Positions 16,033 through 24,368 of a stretch of 64,000 bases of DNA are shown here, piece by piece. How positions within the stretch are numbered: the first letter of the stretch is position 1; each line of letters opens with the position of its first letter. Source of the stretch: Actinomadura_C alba (GTDB taxonomy: Bacteria > Actinomycetota > Actinomycetes > Streptosporangiales > Streptosporangiaceae). Location of the stretch: contig NZ_BAAAOK010000071.1 in NCBI RefSeq assembly GCF_039530285.1, positions 1 to 64,000 of the forward strand, written 5' to 3'. A program made the translations under genes and the position numbers. Under the pieces are notes generated by a model that searched no databases, was not told the origin of the DNA, and saw nothing but the letters and a program-made list of their open reading frames with translations.

Positions 16033-17748
16033 ATGAAGCCCCGCCCGCCCCGGTCCACCTCCCGTAACGGTGGCGGCCGCTTGCCGTGGACCAAGTGGTA
16101 CCCGAGGTTCGCCACCCAGGCACTGCTCGCGCAGGTCGTCGTACTCCTGCTGGTCGTGGGGTTCGGCTTCGTCCTGGTCACCGTCCTGCTCCGTGAGGAG
16201 CTGGAGCAGCAGTACCAGCAGCGAGCCCTGACGATCGCCCGCGCCATCGCCGCCGACCGGACCATTGCGCGTCACGTCGCCGCCCATGAGCTGTCTCCCG
16301 AGGTCAGGCAACACGCCGAGGCGGTCCGCATCCGGACCGGCGCTCTGTTCGTCTCCGTCATCGACGAGCGCGGCGTGCGGTACGCGCACATCGATCCCAC
16401 GCGGGTGGGCGAGACCGGAACGGTGACGCGGGAGGTACTCGCCGGCCGTGAACTCGACGGGATCGAGCACGGCACCCTCGGCACGTCCGCCCGAGGCAGG
16501 GTGCCGTTGCGCGACGACGACGGAACGGTCGTCGGCGAGGTCGTCGCGGGTATCTCCGCCGGCGCGATCTACGACCGGCTGCGCGAGCTGCTGCAAGCCG
16601 CAGCCGGGTTCACGGTCGTGACGCTGTTGCTCGGCATGGCGGGGGCCGCGCTCCTGACCCGCCAGCTCAAGCGCCAGACCCTCGGCCTCGAACCACGCGA
16701 CCTTGCCGACCTGCTGCGCGAACGCGAGGCGGTCCTGCACGGCATCGACGAGGGAGTCCTCGCCGTCGACGAGGCCGATCGCGTCACCGTGTGCAACGAC
16801 GCGGCGGCCCGCCTGATCGGCAAGCCCCTCGCGCCCGGCATGCCGCTGGCCGCGACAAAGCTCCCCGCGGGTTTGCGCGCCTTGCTGGTTCGACGTCCGC
16901 CCGCGCGCGGCGTGACGACCACCACCGAGGACCGCACCCTGGTCGTGAGTGCCACCCCGGTCCGGCGCGGGGAGCACGACCTCGGCCGTGTACTGACCAT
17001 GCGCGACCGCACCGAGCTCGAGCAGATGGCGCGCGAACTGGACGTCGTACGGGCCTTGTCGGACGCCTTGCGCGCCCAGGCGCACGAGTACACCAACCGG
17101 TTGCACGTCCTGTTCGGTCTGCTGCACCACGGGCACGAACGGGAGGCGGAAGCCTATGTCCGTCAGCTGATGAACGATCCGCTCGCCACGGAGCACGGCG
17201 ACGGAGCCCGGTTGCGCGACCCGTATGTGCGCGGCGTGCTGGCCGCGAAGAACGCGGCCGCCGCCGAGCGGGGTGTCGACCTGCGGCTCGGTGACGAGTC
17301 GTTCGTCCCGCGTCGCCTCACAGTGCCCCTTGACGCGGTGACGGTTCTGGGGAACCTTCTCGACAACGCGATCCATGCGGCGGCCCGGGGTCGGCGCCGG
17401 CCCGCGTGGGTCGAGGTCTCCCTGGTTGCCCAGGCCGACACCTTGGAGGTCGTCGTGGTCGACAGCGGTGATGGCGTGCCCGAGGCGCTCGAGGACAGGC
17501 TCTTCGAGCCGGGCATCACCACCAACGCCGACGGCGACAAGCCGCACGGCATCGGTCTGACGTTGGCTCGGCAGGTCGCCCGGCGGCATGGCGGGGACCT
17601 GGCACTGACGAGCCGGCACGGGACGGAGTGCGGTGCGGTGTTCGTGGCAAGGTTGCCCGGCGTGCTGGAAGCCGTCGACCCGTGGGTCGAACCATCGCGG
17701 CGGGCGACCGGCGGGTCGTCGGAAGCCGTGGCGAAGGAAACGCCGTGA
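16033..17748 (+). CDS. CitA/DcuS-family sensor histidine kinase
   Basis: 571 residues. The first membrane helix is at about 28-53 and is followed by a periplasmic PAS-like sensor domain (about 54-185; SVIDERGVRYAHIDPTRVG, GEVVAGISAGAIYD). A second helix lies at 190-212, followed by a cytoplasmic PAS (AVLHGIDEGVLAVDEADRVTVCN). The H box is HEYTNRLHVLFGLL and the HATPase domain has LLDNAIHAA and HGIGLTLARQVARRHGG. This layout is that of kinases sensing citrate, C4-dicarboxylates or other small carboxylates outside the cell. The stop codon overlaps the start of the response regulator (GTGA). The ligand is unknown, and no carboxylate transporter is adjacent. Confidence 0.92.
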   Translation: MKPRPPRSTSRNGGGRLPWTKWYPRFATQALLAQVVVLLLVVGFGFVLVTVLLREELEQQYQQRALTIARAIAADRTIARHVAAHELSPEVRQHAEAVRIRTGALFVSVIDERGVRYAHIDPTRVGETGTVTREVLAGRELDGIEHGTLGTSARGRVPLRDDDGTVVGEVVAGISAGAIYDRLRELLQAAAGFTVVTLLLGMAGAALLTRQLKRQTLGLEPRDLADLLREREAVLHGIDEGVLAVDEADRVTVCNDAAARLIGKPLAPGMPLAATKLPAGLRALLVRRPPARGVTTTTEDRTLVVSATPVRRGEHDLGRVLTMRDRTELEQMARELDVVRALSDALRAQAHEYTNRLHVLFGLLHHGHEREAEAYVRQLMNDPLATEHGDGARLRDPYVRGVLAAKNAAAAERGVDLRLGDESFVPRRLTVPLDAVTVLGNLLDNAIHAAARGRRRPAWVEVSLVAQADTLEVVVVDSGDGVPEALEDRLFEPGITTNADGDKPHGIGLTLARQVARRHGGDLALTSRHGTECGAVFVARLPGVLEAVDPWVEPSRRATGGSSEAVAKETP

Positions 17749-18434
17749 TTCGCGTGCTCGTCGTCGACGACGACTTCCGGGTGGCCAACCTGCACGCGGC
17801 GTATGTATCGCAGACGCCCGGCTTCGAGGTCGTCGGTGTCGCCCGTACGGCGCACTCAGCCGTCGAGCTGGCGACCGAGTCGGATGCCGATCTCGTGCTA
17901 CTCGACCAGTACCTTCCGGACGCGCCGGGGACATCGGTCATCCGGCGGGTGCGCTCGGACGTCATGATGCTGACCGCGGCGTCCGAGAGCGACGTCGTCC
18001 GCGAGGCGCTGCGGCTGGGAGCGGTCAACTACCTGCTCAAGCCGTTCACGGAATCCGATCTCGTTGGCCGGCTGCGGGCCTACGCGAGGTTTCGAGCGCA
18101 GATCGAGGCGCGTCAGTCACTCGAGCAGCCGGAGATCGACCGGGCGGCGCGAACCCTGCACGGTGGCGATCTCATCGACGCCATCCTGCCGAAGGGCCGG
18201 TCGGTCCACACCGCGCAGCTGATCGAGGACGCCGTGCGGACCGCACAGCATCCCGTCAGCGCCGCCGAGGTCGCGGACACGGTCGGTATTTCACGAGGAA
18301 CCGCACAGCGCTACCTCTCAGATCTCGCGGCCCAAGGGCGCGTGGTCGTGGCGCTGCGCTACGGCACCAGCGGACGCCCCGAGCACCTCTACAGCTGGGA
18401 CGCACCCGCCGTCGCCCGGTCTCATCGGCGGTAG
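17745..18434 (+). CDS. CitB/DcuR-family response regulator
   Basis: 229 residues from GTG 17745, which overlaps the kinase stop codon. The receiver domain has VVDDD at 7-10, phosphoacceptor Asp54 in LVLLDQYLPDAPG, MLTAAS and the conserved Lys in NYLLKPFTE. The C-terminal DNA-binding part is a winged helix of the CitB type (AAEVADTVGISRGTAQRYLS, LAAQGRVVVALRYGTSGRPEH). It is the partner of the upstream kinase and probably controls a nearby or distant transporter. The PstS-like gene downstream is a possible target. A terminator follows. Confidence 0.92.
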   Translation: MIRVLVVDDDFRVANLHAAYVSQTPGFEVVGVARTAHSAVELATESDADLVLLDQYLPDAPGTSVIRRVRSDVMMLTAASESDVVREALRLGAVNYLLKPFTESDLVGRLRAYARFRAQIEARQSLEQPEIDRAARTLHGGDLIDAILPKGRSVHTAQLIEDAVRTAQHPVSAAEVADTVGISRGTAQRYLSDLAAQGRVVVALRYGTSGRPEHLYSWDAPAVARSHRR

Positions 18435-18441
18435 CGGCTAG

Positions 18442-18467
18442 CCCCGCCGACGACCGAAGGCGGGGCG
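18442..18467 (+). terminator. Hairpin after the response regulator gene
   Basis: GCCCCGCC (18442-18449) pairs with GGCGGGGC (18460-18467) around a 10-nt loop, 8 bp after the stop codon. Confidence 0.7.
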
Positions 18468-18660
18468 ACCACAACTACCAAAATGCCGGTTATGTCGCTT
18501 GCCGCAGCAACCTGCACAAGGGTGGTGGCGGCCTTAACACGCTCGTAACGTCCACTCGCGTACCCGCGGGACACCCGTCCGCCATTTGGCGCCGAGCGGT
18601 CACCGCGAACGCCCACGGGGGAGCGACCTGGACGCAAGTCGACGTGAAAGGTGTGGAGAG

Positions 18661-19866
18661 ATGGGATTGAGACGCATCCTCGGTGACAGGCGGTGCAGGA
18701 CCGCCGTCATCGTGTCGGTTGCAGCGGGCCTCGTCTGTACGAGTGCTGTGGCCGCGAGCGCCGTCGACAGCGACAACACGGCAGACAGCCTCGCCGTCTG
18801 GGCGGTGCCACCGCTCAAGCCCAACACGCCCCAGACCGAGGCGGAGAAGGAACTCGCGCGAGAGCAGGGCCGCGTACTGCCCAAGCCGGAGCTGCTGCAG
18901 CCCACGCTGGACTCCGCCCTGCCGGATTACCAGCCTCGCGCGAAGAAGAACGACCTCGCCGGGAACTACAAGTGCGCCTCCTCGGACGTGCTGGTCGGGC
19001 AGTCGAAGGCGTGGACCGCAGAGTTCCAGAAGTACTTCCCCAAGGTCAACTTCACCATCGACCCGCCGTACGCCGGCAGCCTCGGCGCGCTCGAGCTGAT
19101 CGACGGCAACCTCGACTGCGTCTTCGTGTCGCGCGAACTGAAGCCGAGCGACATCGCGGACTTCCGGGCGAAGTACGGCTACGACCCCACGAGTGTCCCG
19201 ATCTCGGGCGGCAGCTACCGGCACTTCGGCTTCCTCGACTCCATGACCTTCGTGGTCAACAAGAACAACCCGATCGAGAAGCTCTCCTTCGACCAGCTCG
19301 ACGCCATCTTGTCCACCACACGGCACCGTGGCGGTGAGCCCATCACGACCTGGGGACAGCTCGGCCTCACGGGTGAGTGGGCCGACAAGCCGATCCACAT
19401 CTACGGGATCAAGCCGTGGAACGGCTTCGAGGAGTTCCTCCGCCAGCGGGTCCTCAGTACGGACGGCAAGCGTGGCGAGTGGCGCTCTCCCGCCGACGAC
19501 CCGAACGTGACGTGGGAGAACACCGTCTTCAAAATCGCGAGCGACGTCGCGAACGACCCCTACGCCATCGGCTACACCGGCAACGCGTATGTCGACAAGC
19601 CGGTCAAGCTGATCTCGCTGTCCCAGCACGCAGGCGACCCGGCCTACGCTCCGACCTACGAGAACGTAGCCTCGGCTGCCTACCCGCTGAGCCGCCTGTT
19701 GTACCTCAACTTCAACCATGACCCGGGCAAGCCGATGAACCCCGTGTTCAAGGAGTTCCTGCGGTTCGTGCTCAGCAAGCAGGGTCAGCGGGTCGTCTCC
19801 GACCAGGGCGTGTTCCTGCCGCTGCGCGGCTTCCAGGCCGACGCGAGCCGGGCAGTGCTCGACTAG
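18661..19866 (+). CDS. PstS-like phosphate ABC transporter substrate-binding protein, orphan
   Basis: 401 residues from ATG 18661, with GGAGAG upstream. A signal peptide (RRCRTAVIVSVAAGLVCTSAVAASA) lacks a lipobox Cys, so the protein is likely secreted rather than anchored. The mature part is a type II periplasmic-binding fold: FQKYFPKVNFTIDPPYAGS, GNLDCVFVSRELKPSD, TFVVNKNNPIEKLSFDQLDAIL, WGQLGLTGEWADKPIHIYG. It ends with the PstS-type SRLLYLNFNHDPGKPMNPVFKEF and LSKQGQRVVSDQGVFLPL. No pstCAB genes are next to it. Similar orphan proteins occur in actinomycetes. It follows the CitAB-like system by 226 bp but has its own promoter region and is bounded by terminators. Confidence 0.8.
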   Translation: MGLRRILGDRRCRTAVIVSVAAGLVCTSAVAASAVDSDNTADSLAVWAVPPLKPNTPQTEAEKELAREQGRVLPKPELLQPTLDSALPDYQPRAKKNDLAGNYKCASSDVLVGQSKAWTAEFQKYFPKVNFTIDPPYAGSLGALELIDGNLDCVFVSRELKPSDIADFRAKYGYDPTSVPISGGSYRHFGFLDSMTFVVNKNNPIEKLSFDQLDAILSTTRHRGGEPITTWGQLGLTGEWADKPIHIYGIKPWNGFEEFLRQRVLSTDGKRGEWRSPADDPNVTWENTVFKIASDVANDPYAIGYTGNAYVDKPVKLISLSQHAGDPAYAPTYENVASAAYPLSRLLYLNFNHDPGKPMNPVFKEFLRFVLSKQGQRVVSDQGVFLPLRGFQADASRAVLD

Positions 19867-19884
19867 ATCGCGAGAATCTGTGGT

Positions 19885-19908
19885 CGCCCCGCTGACGACG
19901 GCGGGGCG
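19885..19908 (+). terminator. Hairpin after the PstS-like gene
   Basis: CGCCCCGC (19885-19892) and GCGGGGCG (19901-19908) surround an 8-nt loop 18 bp after the stop codon. Confidence 0.7.
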
Positions 19909-19929
19909 GCCGCAGTCGTGTCCGGATCG

Positions 19930-20022
19930 CTAGCGGGAGTCGCCCGACGTCGTGCGGGCGGCCAGCGGGAGGCGCTCCAGGCGTTCGGCGACCAGGTTGA
20001 TCACGCCCTGGGAGCGTTCGAG
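19930..20022 (-). pseudogene. 3' fragment resembling error-prone DNA polymerase DnaE2
   Basis: The minus-strand frame ends LERSQGVINLVAERLERLPL followed by AARTTSGDSR and a stop. This closely resembles the C-terminal tail of actinobacterial DnaE2, whose OB-fold region ends with a GVxNxVAxxxxxLP segment and a final RDFR-like end. Nothing upstream on this strand continues the polymerase. So it is an isolated gene end of about 30 codons, left by deletion or brought in as a fragment. Confidence 0.5.
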
Positions 20023-20194
20023 GCGGGCTGCGGATGGCCATCGCCGAGGCCTCGCGGGCGACGCGCCGGTAGCGCCCCCAGACGCCAGTGGAGCAGACGA
20101 CGGGCCAGGCACTCAACGCTCTACTCGCCGACTCCGCCCGAGAGGCTCATCTCACCGCTCCGAGGCGGTCCGCCGGTGCGCGGAAACGTGCCTC
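20023..20194. other. Intergenic sequence between two gene remnants
   Basis: No feature seen apart from possible weak continuation of the DnaE2-like frame (WPSAA just upstream of LERSQG). Confidence 0.4.
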
Positions 20195-20367
20195 GACGCT
20201 GAGGAGGTGCAGTACGGGACCGAGCCGTCCGATTTCTACCGCGCGTGCCCGGACGCCTCGAACTCGAAGCGATCCTGGAACCAGACGAGGCCGCGCCCTA
20301 CTTCGCTCATGTCCAGGAGTTGATGTCGTGGCAGGAGGCCGGCCGCCTCGCCGCAGACGGATACTGA
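20195..20367 (+). pseudogene. Unidentified gene tail with a 2-nt insertion
   Basis: One frame gives EEVQYGTEPSDFYR and a second continues VPGRLELEAILEPDEAAPYF then AHVQELMSWQEAGRLAADGY and a stop at 20365-20367. Removing one CG from the CGCGCG run near 20242 would join the two frames. This has the codon bias of a real gene but no start. It is the remnant of an unrecognised protein. A hairpin terminator lies 31 bp downstream. Confidence 0.4.
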
Positions 20368-20397
20368 CCTCCCCGGTCGACGAGCGGTGCAGGAAAG

Positions 20398-20429
20398 CGC
20401 CCCAGAACCGATCACGGTCTGGGGCGTTC
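20398..20429. terminator. Hairpin between convergent genes
   Basis: CGCCCCAGAACCG pairs with CGGTCTGGGGCG with one bulged base around a short loop. It lies between the remnant on the plus strand and the YncE-like gene on the minus strand and could serve both. Confidence 0.65.
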
Positions 20430-20537
20430 ATGCCATAGGCGGGCCATGAGGCGTCAGGCCACGGGGACGAGTGCTCCTTCGAAGTGACCCGAGGCCCGGC
20501 GTCATCGGACGACCCTGGGTCTGCGGGCCGGGCGGCC

Positions 20538-22481
20538 TCAGCTGGTGAAGGTGTAGTACCGCCAGGAGCCGTACGTGGTCGCGTTCACGGCGTCGCCCGA
20601 AGAGCCGTCGATATAGCACGGCCGCACGCGCATCAAGTAGCCGACCTGATGCGTGCCGACCAGTTGCACCACCGACTTGCCCGCGGAGTTGAGCGCGAAG
20701 TACTGGGATCCCGACGACCGCCAGGCGCCGTTGTAGTACACCTGCAGCTGCAGCCGCTGCGAGCGGCCGGGATAGGCCGTCATCGTGGTCGTGAAGAGCG
20801 GGTTGGTCCTCTTCCTGAAGTAGTACCGAGTCCGCCCGCTGACCGTGGCCTTCTTGTAGTAGCGGCTGAGGCTCAGCGACACCCAGACCTTCGCACCCAC
20901 CCGGCTCGTCGCCGTCTTCGCGGCGGTCCGGGCATCACCGGGGAAGCTCGCGCTCACGGTGGTGTCGCGCCTCAGCGTCAGGGTGACCGACAGATTGCCC
21001 ATGCTGTCGACCGTGCCGGTCTTGACGAGGTACTTGCCCTTCCCATCGCCCGCGGTGTCCGCGTAGAGCGACAGCGTCCGGCTCTTGTACGTCTTGCCGA
21101 GGTGGGCGGTGAACTTCACCGCGCTGCCGTACGCGTAGACGCCGCCGTTCCTGTTCAACGTCAGGCTGGTGGAGTTCCGGGAGACGTCGACGGTGTCGGA
21201 GGCGGAGACGGCCGTGTGGTCGGCGTCGCCCGCGTAGGTGACGGCGTACTTCACCTTTCCGCCGGCCGGCGGGGTGTCAGTGAAGCTGTAGGTGCCGTCC
21301 GCCCGCACTGTGGCGGAAGGCAGCGCCTTGCCGTTCGGTGACTCCAGGTCGGTGCGGGTGACCTGGAGCGGGACGCCGATCGGCAGCGGCACGGTCGCCG
21401 ACAGCTTGCCCGTCACGGTGAGCGGCTTGGCACGGTCGGCCGTCGCCGGGGCGTTCACCGTCAAGGTCGGGACGTTCAGGGTCGGGTCGGTGAGCGTCTG
21501 GAGCGTGTAGCCGCCGCTCGTCCCCACGAGGGCGAAGATGCGTGCGGAGTCCGGAGCCCACGTCAGGGCGGCGGCAGTGCTGGACGTGCCGGTGGTGTAG
21601 CTGCGGACCGGCTGGGTGGCGTTGGGCCGGTAGACCGCCACCTTGCCGCCGTTGATCTGGGCGACGAGTCCGTTCGCGGCGATGTCGGCACGCTGCCCAG
21701 AGGGGTAGGACCCGGCGGCGGTGAACTTCCCGTCCGCGTAGGCGTTCCGCTGCATGCCGTTGACCAGCACCTCCGAGACGCCGGGCACCAGATCGATGTC
21801 CCCGATGCCGTCGTTCAGCGTGTAGTCGCCGTCGTGCCAGGCGACCAGCTGCGGGGTTGCGCCGGAGACGTCGATGACGGCCATCGCGTTCGTGGACAGA
21901 CCGGTCTCGCCGACGGCCAGCAGCCCCGGAGCGGACGGGTCGGTGTCGAGGAGCGCCGGATCCCAGACGCCGGGGTGCGCCTGGGGGAACCGCCCGAGCG
22001 TCACCGGGTCGGTCTCACTCGCCGGGTCCACCGAGCCCAGGTCACCGTCCCACTGGTCGCCGTATGTAAACCAGACCTTGCCGCCGGCGAAGGCGACGTA
22101 GCGCGGGCCCTCGGTGGTGGCGACGGCGTAGCGGGCCTTGACGTCGAGCGTGGCCGCGTCGAGGGCCACGATCTCGTGGCTGCCCGCCGCAGCCGCGTAC
22201 AGGGTGGCGCCGTCATCGGACAGCGCCAAACCGGAGACCCCGCTGACGCCGCTCACCGAGTCGACGAGGGCGCCGCTGTAGTCGGCGGCGAGGACCTTCC
22301 CTGCCGAGCCGTCGCCGACGAAGACCCGCTTCAGGGCACCGTTCGCGACGATGCCGCCGGGCGAGGCGACGACGGCGGAGGCCGCCGAGGCGGACCCGGC
22401 CGCCGCGACGCTCAGTACCGTCGAACCGAAGAGGACCGCGAACGCTGTCGCAGCTCCGGTCGAAATGCTGCGCGTGCGCAC
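20538..22481 (-). CDS. Secreted YncE-like beta-propeller with Ig-like domains
   Basis: 647 residues from GTG 22481, which has GGGAG 10 nt upstream. A longer frame to 22619 has no RBS. The signal peptide is VRTRSISTGAATAFAVLFGS ... SASAAS. Residues about 45-330 are seven YVTN/YncE-type blades (GVSGLALSDDGATLYAAAAG, HEIVALDAATLDVKARY, ALTWAPDSARIFALVG). Residues about 340-440 form an Ig-like strand-rich domain (PLTVTGKLSATVPL, GTYSFTDTPPAGGKVKYAVTY). Further Ig-like modules end in a C-terminal domain with QRLQLQVYYNGAWRSSGSQYF, which is common in actinobacterial secreted proteins. The role is unknown. Confidence 0.78.
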   Translation of the reverse strand: MRTRSISTGAATAFAVLFGSTVLSVAAAGSASAASAVVASPGGIVANGALKRVFVGDGSAGKVLAADYSGALVDSVSGVSGVSGLALSDDGATLYAAAAGSHEIVALDAATLDVKARYAVATTEGPRYVAFAGGKVWFTYGDQWDGDLGSVDPASETDPVTLGRFPQAHPGVWDPALLDTDPSAPGLLAVGETGLSTNAMAVIDVSGATPQLVAWHDGDYTLNDGIGDIDLVPGVSEVLVNGMQRNAYADGKFTAAGSYPSGQRADIAANGLVAQINGGKVAVYRPNATQPVRSYTTGTSSTAAALTWAPDSARIFALVGTSGGYTLQTLTDPTLNVPTLTVNAPATADRAKPLTVTGKLSATVPLPIGVPLQVTRTDLESPNGKALPSATVRADGTYSFTDTPPAGGKVKYAVTYAGDADHTAVSASDTVDVSRNSTSLTLNRNGGVYAYGSAVKFTAHLGKTYKSRTLSLYADTAGDGKGKYLVKTGTVDSMGNLSVTLTLRRDTTVSASFPGDARTAAKTATSRVGAKVWVSLSLSRYYKKATVSGRTRYYFRKRTNPLFTTTMTAYPGRSQRLQLQVYYNGAWRSSGSQYFALNSAGKSVVQLVGTHQVGYLMRVRPCYIDGSSGDAVNATTYGSWRYYTFTS

Positions 22482-22807
22482 AGTGCTTGACTCCCACGGG
22501 GAAACCCGGTGGCTGACCGGGAGCTGAGAGGACCGCGCAACGCTCGGACGTGACCGCCGACATGCGGTGACGGGCGGGGCGCGGTAGGTACTGGGCAGCG
22601 TATGGCATGGAAGTAACAAATGATGATCAAAAGGGCGAGAGTCCGTCCGGCCCTGGGGAAGACCCGGACGACACCGTACGACCCGCGCACCATCGATGGT
22701 GCGGGGACGACCTCACACCCCCAGAGGCCGAGACACCGCGCCTACCCGGGCGTGGTTCGTCTCGGCCTCACCGGAGTCGGACAGAGGCGGCTCCCTCACC
22801 GCCCTGA
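22482..22807. other. Promoter region and dispersed short repeat
   Basis: No gene. The A+T-rich stretch 22608-22635 (AACAAATGATGATCAAAAGG) is the likely promoter of the YncE-like gene. Bases 22699-22733 are a copy of the dispersed repeat seen at 13291 and 41340; similarity to the 41305 region extends back to about 22673. Confidence 0.55.
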
Positions 22808-23125
22808 TCAGGCGATCGCCGCGACATCCCCGTCGTCGAAGTAGATCGACTGCTGCAGCCGTCCGCCGAGAGCAGCCGCGTAGCGGATGAGGATTTCCTG
22901 GCCAGAGATCTTGCCCTGCTCGATCTGCGAGATTCGCCCCTTGGTCACGCCCATGCGCTCGGCGACCTGCTCCTGGGTGAGACCACGCGTGCGGCGGATC
23001 TCAGCGAGTCGATGGCCGAGGACCTCCGCCAGGAGTTCCAACTTGCCTTCCGCCACGGCGGCCTCGCCGCCGGCCCGTTCGACATGCTCAGCCCGGATGT
23101 CGCTCCACCGCACATAGCCGCTCAT
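22808..23125 (-). CDS. higA: XRE-family antitoxin (HigA-like)
   Basis: 105 residues from ATG 23125. The N-terminal 35 residues (MSGYVRWSDIRAEHVERAGG) are followed by a helix-turn-helix: LAEIRRTRGLTQEQVAERMG, then VTKGRISQIEQGK. Its C-terminus is LRYAAALGG-like with LQQSIYFDDGD. This is the usual structure of antitoxins paired with RelE/HigB-type toxins in actinomycetes. The start codon shares one base with the stop codon of the toxin gene (TGATG), so the pair was made from one mRNA. The toxin is frameshifted, leaving this as an orphan antitoxin that may still act as a repressor. Confidence 0.85.
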   Translation of the reverse strand: MSGYVRWSDIRAEHVERAGGEAAVAEGKLELLAEVLGHRLAEIRRTRGLTQEQVAERMGVTKGRISQIEQGKISGQEILIRYAAALGGRLQQSIYFDDGDVAAIA

Positions 23126-23486
23126 CACGTGACCCCTTCCTCCATGGCGCGTTCCTTCAGGTAGACCTCGTATCGCTCTTCGGCCAACGAGATCGCCTCG
23201 TCGTACCACCTGTTCCAGTGCCCGGCCTTGTCACCGGCGACCAGCAGAATGCTTGATCTCCATGGGTCGAAGACGAAGAGGATCCGCACCGTGCCCGGCC
23301 TTAACTCCTTGAGTTCTTGATCGTCGAGTTGCTGATCGAGTCGACCAACGGTCTCCCGAGGCTAGGCCCACCTTCGGAGAGTGCGTCGATCGCCTGGACC
23401 ACCCGCGCGTGCGTGGCGTCGTCCAGGTTCCCGATCCACTCTCGCACCTCATCAACGACGTAGACCTCCCACCCGTCTCCCATCAT
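23125..23486 (-). pseudogene. higB: HigB/RelE-family toxin gene with a 1-nt frameshift
   Basis: The first frame, from ATG 23486, gives MGDGWEVYVVDEVREWIGNL ... EGGPSLGRPLVDSISNSTIKN and then runs into a stop. The next frame continues KELRPGTVRILFVFDPWRSS, ILLVAGDKAGHWNRWYDEAI and ends KERAMEEGVT. The length (362 bp) is one base short of a multiple of three. Restoring one base near 23312 gives IKNLKELRPG, a standard HigB sequence. The lost part carries the catalytic region (RILFVFDP, DKAGHW) of this ribosome-dependent mRNA endonuclease family, so the toxin should be inactive unless frameshifting occurs or the base was missed in sequencing. Confidence 0.8.
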
Positions 23487-23620
23487 GCCCGAAGTTTAGC
23501 GATTGGTATACCTCCCAATCAGAGACTCCGGTCAACGGATCGAGCGGATCGTCGGGATTTCGGCGATCAATGGCCGGAGGGCTGCCGCCTATACTGTGCC
23601 AAAAGACCGAGGAAGCCCAT

Positions 23621-24175
23621 GTGCACATCCTTGACGACCCGTCAGGCCTGTCCGGTCGTGCCCGCGCGTTCCTGGCCCGAGTAGCGGACCGCGCTGAAGA
23701 CATCGGTCACCGACCCACGGAGTACATGAGAGTCCGTGACGCGAACGGCCACGTCATCCCGGCCCCGTTCGAACTGGTGATCCGCCGCGAAGGGTTCGCG
23801 CAGAGGTTCGGCGGACTACGGTATCCGGTACGCACAATCGCGCTCATGCCGGACGGACCGTACCTGGACAGGCGCTGGTGGAGGTTCGACCTGGACGACC
23901 ACGCCAGGCAGGACCGACGTGGTTGGTACTTCAGCTGGTACGGCGAGCAGGTCTCCAGTCCCGTGCGCTATCTCCAGCACACCGACGGCCGCTTCGGAGT
24001 GAGCGACTCCGACAGGTTCATTCCGGTCTATCCGACGATGCTTCACCTCATCGAGTCGCATGCACTTCTGGATGCGTGCTCCGACTGGGAGCCGCATCGA
24101 GGTTTCCCCGAGGGGATCGACAAAGCCGAGCTGATCGCTGAGCTGCCTCCGGTTCCCGAGGCATCCGGGCCGTAG
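23621..24175 (+). CDS. Hypothetical protein; in-frame reading continues past stop
   Basis: 184 residues from GTG 23621, with GAGGAAG just upstream; it is transcribed away from the toxin gene. It is rich in Trp, Tyr and Arg (RRWWRFDLDDHARQDRRGWY, FSWYGEQVSSPVRYLQ, VYPTMLHLIESHALL). I do not recognise the family; the size and Trp-rich pattern recall small immunity-type proteins, but that is a guess. After TAG 24173-24175 the same frame stays open to TGA 24335 and looks coding (GWYADEHIAVRRILIWTSDS, PYGTWIWTATPEGRRRV). So the gene may once have been 54 codons longer and been cut by a nonsense mutation. Confidence 0.55.
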   Translation: MHILDDPSGLSGRARAFLARVADRAEDIGHRPTEYMRVRDANGHVIPAPFELVIRREGFAQRFGGLRYPVRTIALMPDGPYLDRRWWRFDLDDHARQDRRGWYFSWYGEQVSSPVRYLQHTDGRFGVSDSDRFIPVYPTMLHLIESHALLDACSDWEPHRGFPEGIDKAELIAELPPVPEASGP

Positions 24176-24337
24176 GCGGGCTGGTACGCCGACGAGCACA
24201 TCGCCGTCCGCCGAATCCTCATCTGGACCAGCGACAGCCCACGCCCATATGGGACCTGGATCTGGACGGCCACCCCCGAAGGCCGACGCCGAGTCACCGC
24301 AGCGGCCGCCAGGGCGGTGGCCCGAACCGAATCGTGA
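24176..24337 (+). pseudogene. Coding-like continuation after the TAG stop
   Basis: 54 codons in the same frame as the 23621-24175 gene, with Trp/Arg-rich content and G/C-ending codons throughout, ending at TGA 24335-24337. Either it is the detached C-terminus of that protein or the tail of another gene that happens to share the frame. It has no start codon or RBS of its own. Confidence 0.4.
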
Positions 24338-24368
24338 CGGCGCCACGTCAGGCACCCGGCACCCGGTG

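Noticed and set aside
18490..19719. 409-codon minus-strand frame opposite the PstS-like gene
   Set aside because: Its protein has no recognisable domain, while the plus strand has a clear signal peptide and binding-protein fold.
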